Source: an uncultured Aquimarina sp.
GTDB taxonomy: Bacteria; Bacteroidota; Bacteroidia; Flavobacteriales; Flavobacteriaceae
Direction: 5' to 3'
Length of the DNA stretch: 64,000 nucleotides
NCBI GenBank assembly: GCA_947500505.1
Contig: CANMSL010000001.1
Coordinates: 434,001-498,000 of the forward strand
The translations under genes and the position numbers were made by a program. Shown here piece after piece: positions 1-9,488 of the stretch; within the stretch, counting starts at the first letter, position 1, and every line of letters starts with the position of its first letter. The notes below the pieces were generated by a model. It was not told where the DNA came from and ran no database searches. It saw only the letters and a program-made list of their open reading frames with translations.

Positions 1-549
1 TATATCTACTTGGATATCCTCAGAGATTTTATTCTTAAACCCTGCTTTATCAAAAACTTCTTTTACATTTTGCAAACGATCTGAGTAACTTTTATCCAAT
101 TCTCCAAAAATAATTTCTGGTGGATGACCGAAATGCGAAATGATTCCGGGAGCTTCAATTCTACTATAGATTTTACACAATCCTCCCAGTACATGTTTAT
201 TATCAATCACAGACATTACTTTTTCTGCATTATCGGCTCCATTTTGCAAAGGAATTACAATGGTATCATCTTTTAGAATTGGTTTAATAAATTTTGATGC
301 TTCCTCTACCTGCCAGGATTTCGTGCAAATTAAAACCAGATCCGCTTTTTCAACTTTTTGAATATCACTGGTCACTAAAAAAGGTTGTGTAACAAAATCA
401 CCTTCAATACTTTTAACCTTCAACCCATTCCGAAGTATCGCTTCTAGATGTTTTCCTCTGGCAATCATCGATACTTTTTGGCCTGAAAAGGCAATCTTTC
501 CTCCAAAATATCCTCCTACACCGCCAATACCAATAATAACTGTGTGCAT
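1..549 (-). CDS. panE: 2-dehydropantoate 2-reductase (ketopantoate reductase), C-terminus cut off by window edge
   Basis: Reverse-strand translation from 549 begins MHTVIIGIGGVGGYFGGKIAFSGQKVSMIA, the Rossmann GxGxxG N-terminus typical of PanE/ApbA; runs off the window start. Confidence 0.8.
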   Translation of the reverse strand, partial: MHTVIIGIGGVGGYFGGKIAFSGQKVSMIARGKHLEAILRNGLKVKSIEGDFVTQPFLVTSDIQKVEKADLVLICTKSWQVEEASKFIKPILKDDTIVIPLQNGADNAEKVMSVIDNKHVLGGLCKIYSRIEAPGIISHFGHPPEIIFGELDKSYSDRLQNVKEVFDKAGFKNKISEDIQVDI

Positions 550-623
550 ACTTTTTTTAGATTATTAGATTAATTAGATCTTTTGTTTATCAGCGATAGA
601 GTCTAAAATTTTTATCTTCATTT

Positions 624-702
624 TGGATTCCGGCCTGTGCCGGAATGACAAAGTAAACAGTGTTATCAACGCAGCTGTCATTCCAGTGTAAGCTGGAATC
701 CA
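624..702. repeat. Intergenic inverted repeat (TGGATTCCGGCCTGTGCCGGAATGACA ... TGTCATTCCAGTGTAAGCTGGAATCCA)
   Basis: Arms 624-650 and 676-702 are inverted copies matching at 21/27 positions; each arm is itself a small hairpin. Confidence 0.75.
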
Positions 703-910
703 CGCCTAACAATCATTAAAGATGTAATTTCGGAAAATTTTAACCCTCGTTAGCCGTTACCTTTATAAACCAAAGTTAATTAAAACATTATAATAAATAG
801 ATTACGTTCTTTAGCAGAATGAAATGCGGTGATTAATTCTAAAAATGAGAGACATTTTAGAATTAAAAGTCTCATTAACTTTATTATTTTTACCTGCAAA
901 ACAAATCTCT

Positions 911-1789
911 ATGAGTTCATCTTTTGAAAAATATCAGAAACGAAGGTTAATTTCTTCTTACTTCTCTGTAGTGATTAGTATATCTCTGGTACTTTTTTTA
1001 TTGGGGTTGCTTGGACTTTTGGTATTGAATACAAAAAAGGTTGCGGATCATTTTAAAGAAAAAATCGCTCTTACCATTTATTTAAAAGATACAGCCAAAG
1101 AAGTCGAAATTAAACAAATGGAAAAAAGCCTGGCTCTGGCAGAATATACCAAATCTACATTGTATATCTCTAAAGATGAAGCTGCAGAAGAACACAGTAA
1201 AGATATAGGTGAAAATTTCATGGATTTTCTTGGTTATAATCCACTACAAAACTCCATTGATGTATATTTAAAAGCTGATTATGTAGATCAGGTAAAGATT
1301 GATGAAATCACTACGTCCATCACCAAAAAAGATTTTGTCGATGAAGTAACGTATGATAAACCATTAATTTCTTTATTAAATGATAACATCAAAAAGATTA
1401 GTTTTTGGGTGCTCCTAATTAGTGGAATTTTTACTTTTATAGCAGTACTTCTTATTAATAGCTCTATCCGATTATCCGTATATTCTAAACGTTTTATTAT
1501 CAAAACTATGCAAATGGTAGGTGCAACGAAGAAGTTTATTCGAAAACCTTTTGTCTGGAAAAGTGTTCGATTGGGAATGATCGGTGCCATAGTTGCGCTC
1601 ATAGGAGTTGGAGTGGTTTTATATTATCTTGACAAAGCCTTCCCGGAATTGGCATTACTTAGCGATAAACTGCTGTTGGTTGGATTATTCGCCGGTGTTT
1701 TCGGAATTGGGATTTTGATTACCTGGATTAGCACCTTTTTTGCTACACAACGTTTTCTGAATCTGAGAACTGATGAATTGTATTATTAA
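911..1789 (+). CDS. ftsX: Cell division protein FtsX (ABC transporter permease)
   Basis: FtsX-like N-terminal TM, extracellular domain and three C-terminal TMs; internal ATG at 911 (MSSSFEKYQKRR) preferred over 845. Confidence 0.85.
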   Translation: MSSSFEKYQKRRLISSYFSVVISISLVLFLLGLLGLLVLNTKKVADHFKEKIALTIYLKDTAKEVEIKQMEKSLALAEYTKSTLYISKDEAAEEHSKDIGENFMDFLGYNPLQNSIDVYLKADYVDQVKIDEITTSITKKDFVDEVTYDKPLISLLNDNIKKISFWVLLISGIFTFIAVLLINSSIRLSVYSKRFIIKTMQMVGATKKFIRKPFVWKSVRLGMIGAIVALIGVGVVLYYLDKAFPELALLSDKLLLVGLFAGVFGIGILITWISTFFATQRFLNLRTDELYY

Positions 1790-1798
1790 TCTAAGTTT

Positions 1799-2191
1799 TT
1801 GAAAATGCAAAAAACCGGTAAAATTTTTTTTTCTGTTTCATTTATACTATTCGTTATTTTTATGTGGGTGATGATACAGACATTTAAACCCGTCCGCCAC
1901 GTACAACCGGATGATGTCATCAAGATCAATGGTATCGTAACGAAAATAGAAGAAGGAAGTGGTTTTGATATAATTATTACATTACAAAATGATGACCATT
2001 ATTATTATATAAATCGTGGTTTAGAACAAGGACTCTCTATAGAAAAATTGCAAAAAGAAGTCCTAAATAAAAAGGTAACTTTGTATCCCATCCATAGATG
2101 GACTATATTTACACGCGACAAGATTATGGGACATATCTCAAAATTAATGATCGAAGACCGAGTGATTTTTAATGAAATTCAACAAGAGTAA
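1799..2191 (+). CDS. Hypothetical single-TM protein
   Basis: Complete ORF with N-terminal TM, same strand as ftsX. Confidence 0.6.
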   Translation: MKMQKTGKIFFSVSFILFVIFMWVMIQTFKPVRHVQPDDVIKINGIVTKIEEGSGFDIIITLQNDDHYYYINRGLEQGLSIEKLQKEVLNKKVTLYPIHRWTIFTRDKIMGHISKLMIEDRVIFNEIQQE

Positions 2192-2281
2192 TAGTATAAA
2201 TAAGTCTGAAAGATAATTGGTGAATTCTATCTGACTAATTCATCAAAATAAAAATATCAGGTAAAATTAAAAACGACATTT

Positions 2282-2548
2282 ATGAGCAAACAATCTAATA
2301 AAAATATACCTCACAAACCAGATTTCGTTTTTGGGAAAAAGAATTATATAGCGATGGCTATAGGTATTGCTGTAATCGCATTAGGGTTTATTCTAATGGC
2401 AGGAGGAGGAAGCGATGACCCAAATGTTTTTAATCCTGACATTTATAATTTTAGAAGAATTCGATTAGCACCTACCATCGTTTTAATCGGTTTTGGGATA
2501 GAAGTATATGCTATTTTATTGAACCCTGATAAGAAGAAAAATCCGTAA
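2282..2548 (+). CDS. DUF3098 family membrane protein
   Basis: Small two-TM protein with FGKKNYIAMAIGIAVIALGFILMAGGGSDDPNVFNPDIYNFRRIRLAPTIVLIGF pattern, in the conserved ftsX-DUF3098-uppP order. Confidence 0.8.
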   Translation: MSKQSNKNIPHKPDFVFGKKNYIAMAIGIAVIALGFILMAGGGSDDPNVFNPDIYNFRRIRLAPTIVLIGFGIEVYAILLNPDKKKNP

Positions 2549-2772
2549 TTAACTAATTTATATTCTGGTAGTTACAGAACTCGTACCAACTTTTTATTTT
2601 ACCTACAAAATTCACATTTTGCACTCTAATTTTGTTTTTTTTTAGCACCGTAGCTATGGCTATGCTGAGAAAAAACTCCTTTATTATAGCACAAAAGCCA
2701 AATTTTTCGGTTTAAAACAAAAAGCCGAGACGAGTTCTATATATTTGCATCGAATTTTAGAAATCTTTCTAC

Positions 2773-3567
2773 ATGGAGATTATTGATGCGGTTATTTTAG
2801 GAATAATTCAAGGACTTACAGAGTTTTTACCGGTTTCTTCGAGTGGTCATTTAGAACTAGGAAAAGCTATTCTGGGTGACGAAAGTGTTCCTGAAGAATC
2901 GTTACTTTTTACTGTAGTTTTGCATTTCGCTACTGCATTAAGTACTATAGTGATATTTAGGAAAGATGTATATCAAATTTTCAAAGGTTTGCTACAATTC
3001 AAAAAAAATGATGAAACGATGTTTTCTCTAAGAATCATTGTTTCTTTAATTCCTGCAGTTCTTGTTGGCTTATTTTTTGAAGAGCAACTAGAACAGCTTT
3101 TTGGCGGAAACATCATGCTTGTCGGTTGTATGCTTATCATTACTGCTATTCTACTCTGGCTGGCAGACAAAGCAAAAGACACTGCTAAAATAGTTACAAC
3201 ACCTAATGCATTTGTAATAGGAATTGCTCAGGCAATTGCCATGTTACCTGGAATTTCCAGAAGTGGAGCCACTATATCCACTTCAGTATTGCTAGGTAAT
3301 GATAAGACCAAAGCTGCACGATTTTCATTTTTAATGGTGATCCCTTTAATTTTTGGTAAAATTGGTAAAGATCTTTTAAGTGGAGATCTTATTTTTACTA
3401 TAGAAAGTAGCACACCCTTATTTATTGGGTTTGTAGCTGCTTTTATTTCAGGGCTTTTCGCCTGTACTTGGATGATTTCCATGGTAAAAAGGAGTAAATT
3501 ATCATATTTTGCCTTATATTGTATTATTGTTGGCGTTGCAGCCATCATTTTTGGTTTTATTAAATAG
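2773..3567 (+). CDS. uppP: Undecaprenyl-diphosphate phosphatase
   Basis: GLTEFLPVSSSGHLEL and PGISRSGATIS motifs of the BacA/UppP family. Confidence 0.95.
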   Translation: MEIIDAVILGIIQGLTEFLPVSSSGHLELGKAILGDESVPEESLLFTVVLHFATALSTIVIFRKDVYQIFKGLLQFKKNDETMFSLRIIVSLIPAVLVGLFFEEQLEQLFGGNIMLVGCMLIITAILLWLADKAKDTAKIVTTPNAFVIGIAQAIAMLPGISRSGATISTSVLLGNDKTKAARFSFLMVIPLIFGKIGKDLLSGDLIFTIESSTPLFIGFVAAFISGLFACTWMISMVKRSKLSYFALYCIIVGVAAIIFGFIK

Positions 3568-3576
3568 TCCCCAATA

Positions 3577-4284
3577 ATGCTAACCGAACAAGATTATAAA
3601 GACGGTCAAATCCTTTTGATCGATAAACCGCTTCAATGGACATCCTTTCAGGTTGTTAATAAATTACGCTGGTTAATTCGTAAAAATTTTGGGATTAAAA
3701 AGATAAAAGTTGGACACGCAGGAACGTTAGATCCTCTTGCTTCCGGCCTGCTCATTGTTTGCACTGGTAAGTTCACAAAACGAATACAAGAGTTTATGGG
3801 CCAAACCAAAGAATATACCGGAACTATAACATTAGGGGCTACTACACCATCTTATGATCTGGAGACAGAAATTAACAAAACCTTCCCTATTGATCATATC
3901 TCGGAAGAAATACTAAAGAAGACTACTCCACAATTCGTTGGTGAAATTGAACAATTACCTCCTGTTTTTTCAGCTTTAAAGAAAGATGGGAAGCGATTAT
4001 ATGAATACGCCCGTGAAGGTGAAGAAGTAACAATCTCAGCAAGAAAAATCACTATTGAAGCATTCGAAATAACTCGGGTAGCATTACCCGAAGTGGATTT
4101 TAGGGTAGTTTGTGGTAAAGGAACTTATATTAGATCCTTAGCTCACGATTTTGGCAAAGCGTTACAAAGTGGTGGTCACCTAAGTGCTCTAAGAAGAACG
4201 AAAATTGGAGAATTCTCTGTAGCTGATGCTGTGGATCCAGAAATATTTGCAAACCAGTTGCGTGCAGAAATCGAAACTACATAA
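3577..4284 (+). CDS. truB: tRNA pseudouridine(55) synthase
   Basis: DKPLQWTSF, GHAGTLDPLASGLL, KEYTGTITLGATTPSYD, CGKGTYIRSLAHD motifs. Confidence 0.95.
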   Translation: MLTEQDYKDGQILLIDKPLQWTSFQVVNKLRWLIRKNFGIKKIKVGHAGTLDPLASGLLIVCTGKFTKRIQEFMGQTKEYTGTITLGATTPSYDLETEINKTFPIDHISEEILKKTTPQFVGEIEQLPPVFSALKKDGKRLYEYAREGEEVTISARKITIEAFEITRVALPEVDFRVVCGKGTYIRSLAHDFGKALQSGGHLSALRRTKIGEFSVADAVDPEIFANQLRAEIETT

Positions 4285-4316
4285 AATATTGTTAAAGAAA
4301 AGGAGTTATCATACTT

Positions 4317-5024
4317 ATGGAATTTATAGAAAAACATAAAGCTTTAATTATCACATCTATGCTGATGGGTATTTTTGTGTTGACGCTCTATAATATCAAT
4401 ATGGTCAACAAAAAAAGAAAGCAGTCAGAAATTCTAATGGAGATTCCGGAAGAGCTGATGGAAGAGTTGGCAAATGAAGAAGAGCTGGAAACTCCTGCTG
4501 AGCAACAGGAAAGAGAATTAATCGCTTCAAAAAGAACTCATGATGCATTTAATGAAGATTTTGAGGATTCTGAAGATTTTGAGCAAAGAATAAAGTCCCT
4601 GACAGAGACCGAACAGGCAACAGAAGAAACTTCGGATAACACTGAAATGGTAGAAGGCCAGGAAGCCATTGATGAAGACATCATTAACGAGGAAGTTGTG
4701 GAAGCAGAAAAAGATGAAAAACCAATAACTGAAGAGGTAAACAACAGAAATAGCTCTGTAACTTTTACATTAAAAGGAAGAGATAAAAAAGATATTCCGA
4801 ATCCTATTTATACCTGCAACGGAAGTGGAAAAGTGGTCGTCAAAATCGAAGTGAACCAAAATGGATATGTTGTTGATGCTAAAGTTGATAAAAAGCGATC
4901 CTCTACCAGAAATGAGTGTCTTTTTGACAATGCTCTGGATTATGCACAAGATGCACTGTTTTCATCCTCAAATTTAAAGGAACAAAAAGGTTATATTACA
5001 TATTACTTTAACTACGGAGGTTAA
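4317..5024 (+). CDS. Hypothetical membrane-anchored protein with acidic linker and TonB-C-like domain
   Basis: N-terminal TM, Glu-rich linker, C-terminal CNGSGKVVVKIEVNQNGYVVDAKVD... TonB-C-like pattern. Confidence 0.6.
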   Translation: MEFIEKHKALIITSMLMGIFVLTLYNINMVNKKRKQSEILMEIPEELMEELANEEELETPAEQQERELIASKRTHDAFNEDFEDSEDFEQRIKSLTETEQATEETSDNTEMVEGQEAIDEDIINEEVVEAEKDEKPITEEVNNRNSSVTFTLKGRDKKDIPNPIYTCNGSGKVVVKIEVNQNGYVVDAKVDKKRSSTRNECLFDNALDYAQDALFSSSNLKEQKGYITYYFNYGG

Positions 5025-5026
5025 AT

Positions 5027-5638
5027 TTACAACAGTTTGACCAAATCTTCTGCTATAGTATTCCCCTTGTCCTTATTATACCATACTTGTAAATCTTGCT
5101 TAAACTGTGGGTCTAAACTACCATATTTTGCTTTATAATCATTAACCATTTTTGTAGCAATTGAGGGTCTTGGCCCCCACGTATTAACAACTTTCCCGGA
5201 TTCTTTATGATATGCTATTAATTTGGGAATAGATTTTCCTCCATTTGTAAGAAAATTATTCATCAATTCATCATGCTCGTCTCTGGAAATAATTCTTAAA
5301 TCAATCCCTTCATTCATTTCCGAGAGCTTATTAATCACAGGCAGGGATTGAGCAGCATCTCCACACCAACCTTCTGTTAATACCAACCAGATGATATCAG
5401 TTTTGGTATTAGAAAAAGTTTCGGCGATATCACCATTTATTTTTAGCGTTTTATCCAGTCGTTTCATTCTTCGATCATTCAGCATACTATAATTCGTAAG
5501 GGCTTCAGATTGTTCATTTCCAGTAGATTTTCCTTCCGCTAATAACTTATTGATGATATCTTTATATTCTTGATAAGAAAATGAATTTTCTATTCCTTCT
5601 TCTATTAACTCTTGTATTGTCATTGTAGTCGTTTCCAT
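5027..5638 (-). CDS. Thioredoxin family protein
   Basis: WLVLTEGWCGDAAQSLPVINKLSE thioredoxin-like fold motif. Confidence 0.8.
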   Translation of the reverse strand: METTTMTIQELIEEGIENSFSYQEYKDIINKLLAEGKSTGNEQSEALTNYSMLNDRRMKRLDKTLKINGDIAETFSNTKTDIIWLVLTEGWCGDAAQSLPVINKLSEMNEGIDLRIISRDEHDELMNNFLTNGGKSIPKLIAYHKESGKVVNTWGPRPSIATKMVNDYKAKYGSLDPQFKQDLQVWYNKDKGNTIAEDLVKLL

Positions 5639-5746
5639 AATTGTCTTTATGCATTATTGCATAGGACGATATAAATGTGTTAAACTTACACTTACACATT
5701 AAATTAAAAGCTAATCTAATATCTTTATCGATTAAAAACTAATAAC

Positions 5747-6310
5747 ATGAATAAACATAGATGTGGATGGTGTATTGGTGATTCTTTATATGAGTCGTAT
5801 CATGATAATGAATGGGGAACACCCCTACATGATGATCGACTATTATTCGAATTTCTTGTACTAGAAACCTTTCAGGCAGGACTAAGCTGGATTACTATTC
5901 TTAGAAAACGAGAAAATTTCAGACTTGCTTTTGATAATTTTGATTATAAAATGGTGGCCCAATATAACGATGCAAAAAAAGAAGAATTGCTTCAGAATGC
6001 AGGTATTATTAGAAATAGACTGAAAGTAAATTCTGCAATTACAAATGCTCAGAATTTCATTAAAATTCAGGAAGAGTTTGGTAGTTTTGATGCCTATATC
6101 TGGAGTTTTGTAAACGACAAACCTATTGTAAACTCCTGGAAACACTATAAGGATTGTCCTGCGAATACAGAACTTTCTGACCGTATTAGTAAAGATCTAA
6201 AAGAAAGAGGTTTTAAATTTGTAGGATCCACTGTCGTATATGCATTTATGCAAGCTATTGGCATGGTAAATGATCATATAGTTGATTGTTTTCGATACCA
6301 CCAGATATGA
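5747..6310 (+). CDS. tag: DNA-3-methyladenine glycosylase I
   Basis: RCGWCIGDSLYESYHDNEWGTPLHDDRLLFEFLVLETFQAGLSW motif of Tag family. Confidence 0.93.
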   Translation: MNKHRCGWCIGDSLYESYHDNEWGTPLHDDRLLFEFLVLETFQAGLSWITILRKRENFRLAFDNFDYKMVAQYNDAKKEELLQNAGIIRNRLKVNSAITNAQNFIKIQEEFGSFDAYIWSFVNDKPIVNSWKHYKDCPANTELSDRISKDLKERGFKFVGSTVVYAFMQAIGMVNDHIVDCFRYHQI

Positions 6311-6316
6311 GTAAGT

Positions 6317-6532
6317 CTATGCTTCACTAATAAGCTTATCTTTTTTCTTAATATTTAATCTAAAGACATAAGCCATCGCAACTCCATAACTTAATGAAAT
6401 TATAAAATGCCAGTATAGTTTATCAATAGAAATATCCAGTTTGAATTCACGAAAATTAAAACTCATAAGGATATAGAAAAGCACTGCGTGAATAATTATT
6501 GATATTACGAGTCTAATTCTAAATACTTTCAT
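6317..6532 (-). CDS. Hypothetical small two-TM protein
   Basis: 71-aa hydrophobic ORF immediately downstream of upp on the same strand. Confidence 0.5.
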   Translation of the reverse strand: MKVFRIRLVISIIIHAVLFYILMSFNFREFKLDISIDKLYWHFIISLSYGVAMAYVFRLNIKKKDKLISEA

Positions 6533-6541
6533 ACTTTTTCA

Positions 6542-7195
6542 TTATACTTTTATCCCAAAAGACAAATCTCCGGAATCTCCCAAGCCGGGAATTATATAAC
6601 CTCTATTACTTAATTCTGGGTCAACAGCAGCAATCCATAGCTGTGTGTTTTCAGGAAAGACATCTTTTACATACTCAACTCCTTGTTTGGAACCTATAAT
6701 TGAAACAATATGAATCTGCTTTGGCTCTCCATGATTTTTTAGTGCCTTCAGTGTGTTTTCCAATGTTTTTCCGGTTGCGAGCATTGGATCAGCTAGTATC
6801 AGCGTTTTATTTTTCAGGAAGGGAGATGCCAAATAATTGACAACAACCTCAAACTGATCTGAATCTTCGGAGTGATCCCTGTATGCAGAAATAAACGCAT
6901 TTTCTGCAGCATCAAAATAATTAAGTAATCCCTGATGCAGTGGTAAACCGGCCCGTAAAATAGAACATAAAACCAACTCTTTTTCTGGTACTTTAAGTTC
7001 TTTCGCTCCTAAAGGAGTCTGGACGATTTTTGACAAGTAATTTAATTCTTTGCTTAATTCATAACCTAAAACCTCACCGATACGCTCAATGTTCTTTCGA
7101 AAACGCATAGCATCCTTTTGGATAGTACCATCCCTAATTTCACTAATAAATTGATTTAAAATAGAGTTTTCGGTTTCTAGGTTATGAATAATCAT
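6542..7195 (-). CDS. upp: Uracil phosphoribosyltransferase
   Basis: ILRAGLPLHQGLL, ADPMLATGKTL PRPP motif, IPGLGDSGD C-terminus. Confidence 0.93.
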   Translation of the reverse strand: MIIHNLETENSILNQFISEIRDGTIQKDAMRFRKNIERIGEVLGYELSKELNYLSKIVQTPLGAKELKVPEKELVLCSILRAGLPLHQGLLNYFDAAENAFISAYRDHSEDSDQFEVVVNYLASPFLKNKTLILADPMLATGKTLENTLKALKNHGEPKQIHIVSIIGSKQGVEYVKDVFPENTQLWIAAVDPELSNRGYIIPGLGDSGDLSFGIKV

Positions 7196-7222
7196 TGATA
7201 CAAGATTTTATGAAATATAAAA

Positions 7223-7861
7223 CTACTTTAAAAATTCCATAAAAGCAGCTCTGGAAATTTCTTTTGCTCCCAAACTTGCTAAATGCTCTGTATATACCTG
7301 GCAATCTATAAGTTTTATTCCTTTTTTTCTTAAGAGTGCAATTAGCTTTATGAAACCAAATTTTGAGGCATTACTTACTTTGGTAAACATACTCTCGCCG
7401 CAAAATATTTTCTTATCTTCTAACCATATTCCGTACAAACCTCCAACCAGTTCTGAATCTTTCCAAACTTCAGTAGAAACAGCATATCCCATCTCATGAA
7501 GTTTTATATATGCCTTCTGCATATCTGATGTGATCCATGTACCATGTTGCTCGGGGCGATCTATGGTTGCACAATTTTTAATTACGTTAGTGAAATTTTT
7601 ATTAAAGGTAACTTCAAAATGATTTTTCCTAATCAACGTACGCATACTTTTACTTACTTTGAGATCCTCAGGAAAGAGTACCATTCTGGGATCGGGACTA
7701 AACCACAAAATGGGTTGATCCTTATCATACCATGGAAAAATACCATTACAATAGGCATTTAGTAATCTTGGAACAGAAAGATCACCTCCAAATGCCAGTA
7801 ATCCATCTTCTGCTGCTGCAGATACAGGTGGAAAGTATATGGATTTGTTAAGTATATACAA
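7223..7861 (-). CDS. aat: Leucyl/phenylalanyl-tRNA--protein transferase
   Basis: GLLAFGGDLS..L..AY..GIFPWY....PILWFSPDPRMVL and GLYGI...FCGESMF motifs. Confidence 0.95.
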   Translation of the reverse strand: MYILNKSIYFPPVSAAAEDGLLAFGGDLSVPRLLNAYCNGIFPWYDKDQPILWFSPDPRMVLFPEDLKVSKSMRTLIRKNHFEVTFNKNFTNVIKNCATIDRPEQHGTWITSDMQKAYIKLHEMGYAVSTEVWKDSELVGGLYGIWLEDKKIFCGESMFTKVSNASKFGFIKLIALLRKKGIKLIDCQVYTEHLASLGAKEISRAAFMEFLK

Positions 7862-8018
7862 AATAGTACTATGAATTTTTCTATAACGTTAAATATCAAT
7901 TAGTTGTTTGAATTGACCAAAAAAATCGTAATATTTGTTAGAACCTTTTAAGATAAATTTTGTTCATCATTGCTTTTTTGAGTTTTATTAAAAGGTTAAC
8001 CTAAAACCACAATATGAA

Positions 8019-8048
8019 AAGTCCGACACGAAAGTATCGGACTTTTTA
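8019..8048. terminator. Hairpin terminator AAAAGTCCGACAC-GAAA-GTATCGGACTTTTT
   Basis: Stem-loop flanked by A-tract and T-tract; can act bidirectionally. Confidence 0.7.
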
Positions 8049-8094
8049 CTTTATACTGAGCTTGTCGAAGTGTACTTTTTATATATTGATTTAC

Positions 8095-8505
8095 TTAAAA
8101 TGGTAAATCATCATGATCTTCTTCTTTTAAATCGGTTGCAGGCTCAAAAGCATCAGCCGGAGGCATCGGAGTACCTGCAGAAGGAGCCGCTGCTTGTAAA
8201 TTTTCAATTCTCCATCCCTGAATAGAGTTAAAGTATTTTGTTTCTCCCTGCGGATTTACCCATTCACGACCACGTAAATTAATACTTATCTTCACATCCT
8301 GACCCACCTGAAAGTTGTTTAATAAATCACATTTATCCTGAACAAACTCTACCATTATGTGTTGTGGATATTGTTCTTCTGTAGTAACCACTATCTCACG
8401 TTTTCTGAAACCATTGTTTCCAAAAGTTTGAGTCTCACCGACCATCTTTACTTTACCTTGTACTTCCATCTTTTTAATTATTGTATTGCTGCTAAAATAT
8501 TCCAA
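8095..8505 (-). CDS. DUF3127 domain-containing protein
   Basis: 136 aa, MEVQGKVKMVGETQTFGNNGFRKREIVVTTEEQYPQHIMVEF pattern; disordered tail ending DDLPF as in SSB-like proteins. Confidence 0.8.
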   Translation of the reverse strand: MEYFSSNTIIKKMEVQGKVKMVGETQTFGNNGFRKREIVVTTEEQYPQHIMVEFVQDKCDLLNNFQVGQDVKISINLRGREWVNPQGETKYFNSIQGWRIENLQAAAPSAGTPMPPADAFEPATDLKEEDHDDLPF

Positions 8506-9353
8506 GCAGTATTAATATCATCATTATCCAAATACTGCTGTGCAAATTTATGAATTTCTATTAGGTTAGCATCCTGAATTTTATCCTTAATATCACCATT
8601 GTTATTAACAAAATCATGTGCCTCCATATTTGTAGGTATTCTTTCTACGTTGCCCAATTTACCGAGATCATTACCTGTAAGGATGTTACTTTTTTTTATG
8701 GTTTCAGGCAAAGCATCTACTCCGATACCAATATTGCTTAAAGGTTTTGGGACTTCAAACATTCCCATATTCGCTCGTGTATACCAATTACCTCCCATAC
8801 GGGCAACCTGATCAATCTTATGCTGATCGATTCTTCCATCTGCATCCAGTACTTCCTTTTTGACGTGCATAAGTAATACCTCACAAATAATTAAGTTACC
8901 GGCACCTCCTTCGTTTCCCATTGGTACTATCTGATTTACCTTACATTCGAATTGCACGGGAGCTTCACCAACTCTAAAAGCCTTTATCTTTTTTGACGCT
9001 ACCATTGTTAAACCAGCTTTTTCAAACTCATTAACATCCTCGGGATATTCTGTACTGGACAGAGACATCTGTTGCACTATATCGTAGTTTACAACATTGA
9101 TTACAACCTCTTTGGTTGCCAATGCATTTTCTAAGGTGTGTTTAGTAGTATTGTCTCTAACTCTTCTGGCAGGAGAAAAAATAAGTATCGGTGGATTGGC
9201 GCTAAATACGTTAAAAAAACTAAAAGGAGAAAGATTGGGATTGCCATCTTTGTCGATGGTACTTGCAAAAGCTATAGGTCTCGGACCTATGGCTCCCAGC
9301 ATCAAGCCGTGTAGTTTTCCTGTGGAAACTTCTAAAGGATCTATTCGTATCAT
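8478..9353 (-). CDS. Flavin reductase family protein
   Basis: LMLGAIGPRPIAFASTIDKDGNPNLSPFSFFNVFSANPPILIFSP motif. Confidence 0.9.
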   Translation of the reverse strand: MIRIDPLEVSTGKLHGLMLGAIGPRPIAFASTIDKDGNPNLSPFSFFNVFSANPPILIFSPARRVRDNTTKHTLENALATKEVVINVVNYDIVQQMSLSSTEYPEDVNEFEKAGLTMVASKKIKAFRVGEAPVQFECKVNQIVPMGNEGGAGNLIICEVLLMHVKKEVLDADGRIDQHKIDQVARMGGNWYTRANMGMFEVPKPLSNIGIGVDALPETIKKSNILTGNDLGKLGNVERIPTNMEAHDFVNNNGDIKDKIQDANLIEIHKFAQQYLDNDDINTAWNILAAIQ

Positions 9354-9488
9354 AAAAAAATCTATATCGCAAAGATAATTAAAGTTTAATGGTCTTAAAT
9401 CACTATCTCAGGTTTTACTTAACTTGATTTGAAACAATAAAATAGTTTTAAAACGTTTATATTTAAAATTTGGTAACACATCTTTTTT

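Noticed and set aside
1288-1602. Antisense ORFs such as 1288-1602, 2973-3548, 8599-9378, 15498-15761, 34304-35050, 55312-55539, 56099-56559
   Set aside because: They lie opposite strongly supported genes and have no recognisable family features
2641-2690. Imperfect palindrome AGCACCGTAGCTATGGCTATGCT upstream of uppP
   Set aside because: Symmetry too weak to support a hairpin or operator
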